8,540 bases of DNA, taken from the NCBI GenBank assembly GCA_026419655.1, contig JANZZA010000262.1, forward strand, positions 1 to 8,540. Reading direction: 5' to 3'. The translations under genes were made by a program, and so were the position numbers. Below are positions 6,940 through 8,540 of the stretch, piece after piece. Within the stretch, counting starts at the first letter, position 1. Each line of letters opens with the position of its first letter. A model generated the notes under the pieces. It ran no database searches. It had not been told where the DNA came from and worked only from the letters and a program-made list of their open reading frames with translations. The DNA comes from Armatimonadota bacterium. GTDB lineage: Bacteria > Armatimonadota > Zipacnadia > Zipacnadales > FEN-943.

Positions 6940-7676
6940 CACAACCGCACCGCCCGGCATGCCAGGGTCATGCCACGCCACAGACGTGTCTTGAAGCCGG
7001 TCTCGAAGACCTCGACCCGAAAACCCGGAAGATATCCGCTGACCAGCTCAGGCGTGGACGCAAAAATCCGTATCCCGCGAAGGCGGCTACAGAAAGAGAA
7101 AACTGTAGACAAAAGACCTTGCTGGGGAATGGTAAAGAGCACAGCGCGGCGAGCGAGAACGGCTGCCCGCTGAAGAAAACCGCCGGGGTCGGCAACATAG
7201 TCAAGCACGCCTATCAGGGCCACTACGTCAAAGTCCTCGTCGAAATCCATCGTCCGGAAGTCCCCCAGGCAGGCCCGACAGTTGCGCACGCCATTTTCGG
7301 CTATCCGCGCCTGCAACGCGTGCATCATCTGCGGCGACTGCTCGACTGCCACCACATGAGCTACCCGGGCGCATAACGCGAGGGTGGACCGCCCGGTGCC
7401 GGGGCCGATTTCAAGGACCCTGTCAGTGGGCTGAAGAGTCCGGTCATAAAGACGGCAAAGCGTGTCTTCTTCGGCACGTCGGATATACCTTATCGGCGGG
7501 AGGCCGACGATATAATCGTACCAGCGGGCCCACCAGCCCATGAAGGGATTGTTGGGCCGACCGCCGGAGTGCTGCAATATCTCGCCACTGCAGCATTGTG
7601 CGGTCACTTCGGCCGAAGTGGCGTACACGCTCTCAGCTAGATCCCGCGAGTCTGCCCCTGGTTTATGCACGTTCAC
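6939..7676 (-). CDS. Class I SAM-dependent methyltransferase, first gene of the leftward operon
   Basis: This is a soluble methyltransferase of the seven-strand Rossmann type; the acceptor is unknown. Over 245 aa it shows motif I VLEIGPGTGR (87-96), the acidic end of strand 2 in VAVEQS (Glu112), LGDFRTMDF (137-145), and motif II FDVVALIGVLDYV (149-161), followed by a conserved-looking LFTIPQQG. Residues 1-45 are a polar extension with two adjacent cysteines (28-29). The WWARWYDYIVGLP stretch (48-60), rich in aromatic residues, resembles the leader helix of small-molecule methyltransferases. GTG 7676 is chosen because AAGGAG (7690-7685) lies eight bases upstream; a second GTG two codons later is possible. 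The stop overlaps the DedA start as TGATG. O- or N-methylation of a small molecule or lipid head group is the general expectation, but no residue here decides it. Confidence 0.85.
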   Translation of the reverse strand: MNVHKPGADSRDLAESVYATSAEVTAQCCSGEILQHSGGRPNNPFMGWWARWYDYIVGLPPIRYIRRAEEDTLCRLYDRTLQPTDRVLEIGPGTGRSTLALCARVAHVVAVEQSPQMMHALQARIAENGVRNCRACLGDFRTMDFDEDFDVVALIGVLDYVADPGGFLQRAAVLARRAVLFTIPQQGLLSTVFSFCSRLRGIRIFASTPELVSGYLPGFRVEVFETGFKTRLWRGMTLACRAVRL

Positions 7677-7684
7677 TGACTGCG

Positions 7685-7690
7685 CTCCTT
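7685..7690 (-). promoter_or_regulatory. Ribosome binding site for the leftward operon
   Basis: AAGGAG on the minus strand lies eight bases before GTG 7676. It is the clearest Shine-Dalgarno sequence within the operon, since the next two genes start on overlapping stop codons instead. Confidence 0.65.
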
Positions 7691-7813
7691 GCCCGGCTCC
7701 GAAACCTCACGCTGTGCCAAACCGTCCGCGCCCGGCTTTTTCTGCCGAACGGCCGCCGGGCGCGACGGCATTACCATACACCGAACTGCCCGCTGATACC
7801 AGAGGCGAAAACA

Positions 7814-7864
7814 CTTTCCGCTTCCTGAGCCGCTCCGTCCGGGGGCCCGTGCTAGAGCGGAAAG
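7814..7864. promoter_or_regulatory. Perfect 9-bp inverted repeat upstream of the leftward operon
   Basis: CTTTCCGCT (7814-7822) is exactly complementary to AGCGGAAAG (7856-7864), with 33 bases between. CCGCTC (7830-7835) can alternatively pair with GAGCGG (7855-7860). It lies 140-190 bases upstream of the operon start and directly abuts the repeat array at 7865. It could be an operator or a 5' leader stem. I found no convincing promoter boxes to place it relative to a transcription start. Confidence 0.35.
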
Positions 7865-7900
7865 GAGACTGTTGCGAAAGTCGCTTTCCCCACCGCTAGA
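7865..7900 (+). repeat. Truncated 36-bp repeat copy (left end only)
   Basis: This starts with GAGACTGTTGCGAAAGTC and matches 7901-7936 at 28 of 36 bases with no gap. It keeps only the terminal part of the repeat before the next copy begins, so it looks like a copy interrupted by, or recombined with, its neighbour. GAAAG-TCG-CTTTC (7876-7888) can form a small stem. Confidence 0.65.
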
Positions 7901-8022
7901 GAGACTGTTGCAAAAGTCTTTCTCCCGGCTGCCAGAGGAAATGGCGGGTATAAAGTCAGTCGCACAGTGTTGTGCACTTTCCCTGGTCCAAGTAAACCGA
8001 TACCAGGTTTTTCAACAGCCTC
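7901..8022 (+). repeat. Full-length repeat copy 1
   Basis: This begins with GAGACTGTTGCAAAAGTC and ends with a mutated inverse terminus, TTTTTCAACAGCC (8008-8020). The two ends therefore form an imperfect terminal inverted repeat around about 118 bp. GCACA/TGTGC (7962-7966 and 7971-7975) gives an internal stem. Its last 92 bases align without a gap to 8023-8114. Confidence 0.65.
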
Positions 8023-8114
8023 GCTAGAGGAAATCGCAGGTAAAAGGTGAGTCATAAAAAATTGTACACTTTGCTCGGTCCAGGTAGGCCGACGTCCGGT
8101 TTTGCAACAGTCCC
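8023..8114 (+). repeat. Repeat copy 2, lacking its left terminus
   Basis: This aligns base for base, without insertions, to 7931-8022 at 66 of 92 positions (about 72%). It ends in an intact inverse terminus GTTTTGCAACAGTC (8099-8112). It abuts copy 1 directly, which fits unequal recombination between two tandem copies. The internal GCACA/TGTGC stem of copy 1 is not conserved here, so the two copies give no support for a conserved RNA fold. Confidence 0.65.
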
Positions 8115-8246
8115 AAAGATGACTGTTGCAAAACCTTGTTTTCACCGGCGAGCTGTTCCTGCGGAATATAAGTTGCCGGCATAAATCTGTGCCGCTCACG
8201 GACTGGGAGCCGCGCCCAGGTGAGTTTTGCAACAGTCTCCCAAAGA
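8112..8246 (+). mobile_element. Intact short non-autonomous element with terminal inverted repeats and possible 8-bp duplication
   Basis: GACTGTTGCAAAAC (8121-8134) and GTTTTGCAACAGTC (8224-8237) are perfect 14-base terminal inverted repeats bounding 117 bp with no coding capacity. CCCAAAGA occurs on both sides, at 8112-8119 and 8239-8246, as expected of an 8-bp target duplication with one extra T at each border. The left flank also continues the end of copy 2, so tandem duplication of a repeat plus flank is the alternative. The interior resembles the other copies only loosely. The structure is that of a MITE. No transposase lies in the window, and I do not assign an IS family. Confidence 0.6.
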
Positions 8247-8472
8247 ATACAGACCTGGGAAAATGCCTTCCTCGAAAAACCTAGAAACAAGCAGCCCCGT
8301 CTGACAGCCACGCGCAAACTCTTTCGTTTTGTGCCCACCATGAAGTCGAGGGAAACCCTATCGGCCGTTACGCCCAGATGGCCAGCCGGCATGACGACAA
8401 AGGGAACTGGAGCGCGACAGGGAAGCACCTACCGCTCGAGTGGCGAGAGCCTTAAAGCAGGGGTGAGAAACA
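8247..8472. other. Leader region of the right-edge gene, no supported gene
   Basis: About 225 bases lie between the repeat array and the start at 8473. A minus-strand frame crosses it (8428 to 8024) but runs on into the repeats, has no recognisable motif, and has no ribosome binding site that I can see, so I do not call it. A small stem (CTCG/CGAG) occurs near 8435-8447. The promoter of the right-edge gene should be here, but I cannot place it. Confidence 0.4.
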
Positions 8473-8521
8473 ATGCGAGTGGTAGGGTTAAATGCCAGCC
8501 CGAACGAGGATGGACTAACAG
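8473..8521 (+). CDS. Partial flavodoxin-fold reductase (NADPH-dependent FMN reductase-like), N-terminus only
   Basis: The frame from ATG 8473 reads MRVVGLNASPNEDGLT and then enters the adapter at 8522. A short hydrophobic strand followed by N-A-S-P-N-x-x-G-L-T is the phosphate-binding start of the NADPH-dependent FMN reductase / iron-sulfur flavoprotein families, usually written G-S-P-R-x-x-G-N-T. GGTGAG (8462-8467) lies five bases upstream as a ribosome binding site. Only 16 codons are real sequence, so the subfamily, the partner and completeness cannot be judged. It diverges from the leftward operon across the repeat array. The codons after ACA (8518-8520) should not be translated. Confidence 0.6.
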
Positions 8522-8540
8522 CTGTCTCTTATACACATCT
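8522..8540. other. Tn5 mosaic end / Nextera adapter remnant
   Basis: The final 19 bases, CTGTCTCTTATACACATCT, are the complete Tn5 mosaic end found in transposase-based sequencing adapters. They end precisely at the window edge, as untrimmed read-through does. A true Tn5 insertion would be expected to continue into transposon sequence. These bases should be excluded from biological interpretation. Confidence 0.95.

Noticed and set aside
5429..7676. Novel anti-phage defence operon
   Set aside because: A methyltransferase plus membrane protein can suggest this, but the methyltransferase lacks DNA-methylase catalytic motifs of the N-P-P-Y type and no nuclease, NTPase or sensor domain is present.
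7865..8246. Integron attC cassette array
   Set aside because: Repeat length fits, but there are no GTTRRRY/RYYYAAC core sites, no cassette genes between repeats and no integrase.
7865..8246. CRISPR array
   Set aside because: Units are diverged, irregular and without constant short repeats separated by unique spacers; no cas genes are present.
8024..8428. 134-aa minus-strand open frame over the right-hand repeats
   Set aside because: More than half of it is repeat sequence, the rest shows no known motif, and I see no ribosome site. The plus-strand gene at 8473 is a better explanation of its far side.
8522..8540. Genuine Tn5-type transposon insertion
   Set aside because: Only the 19-base mosaic end is present and it stops exactly at the contig end, as adapter read-through does.

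Overview
This is a fairly GC-rich bacterial fragment with bacterial-type Shine-Dalgarno sites and frequent GTG starts. It carries six protein genes, one of them cut by the right edge, and a family of short dispersed repeats. The last 19 bases exactly match the Tn5 mosaic end used in Nextera libraries, so true sequence probably stops at about 8521. The lineage cannot be fixed from six genes. A secreted arabinofuranosidase-like enzyme, a DUF6785/DUF6784-type membrane protein and a DedA protein would fit Armatimonadota, Planctomycetota or a related uncultured lineage. That assignment rests on remembered family distributions and is tentative.

Layout: 194-1699 (+) is an exported clan GH-A glycoside hydrolase. 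It converges on 2042-2848 (-), a protein-L-isoaspartate O-methyltransferase with a lipoprotein signal. The 342-bp convergent gap appears to be built largely from two decayed copies of the repeat family. From 2863 to 3312 there is a gene-free stretch holding a terminator-like hairpin.

Four minus-strand genes then run leftward from 7676: a SAM methyltransferase, a DedA/VTT membrane protein, an AAC(3)-family acetyltransferase and a large polytopic membrane protein. The first three are joined by TGATG and ATGA stop/start overlaps, so they are almost certainly translationally coupled. The fourth follows after 88 bp containing a strong stem-loop. The joint role of this operon is unknown; small-molecule or envelope modification is only a guess.

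The roughly 800-bp divergent region 7677-8472 contains a clustered array of the same repeats. It comprises a truncated 36-bp copy, a full copy, a copy lacking its left end and a complete 117-bp copy. The last has perfect 14-bp terminal inverted repeats and a possible 8-bp target-site duplication. At 8473 the first 16 codons of a flavodoxin-fold (NADPH-dependent FMN reductase-like) gene begin before the adapter.

No defence system, CRISPR array, RNA gene or transposase was found. The most unusual items are the repeat family, the lipoprotein form of the repair methyltransferase, and the coupled methyltransferase-DedA-acetyltransferase operon.
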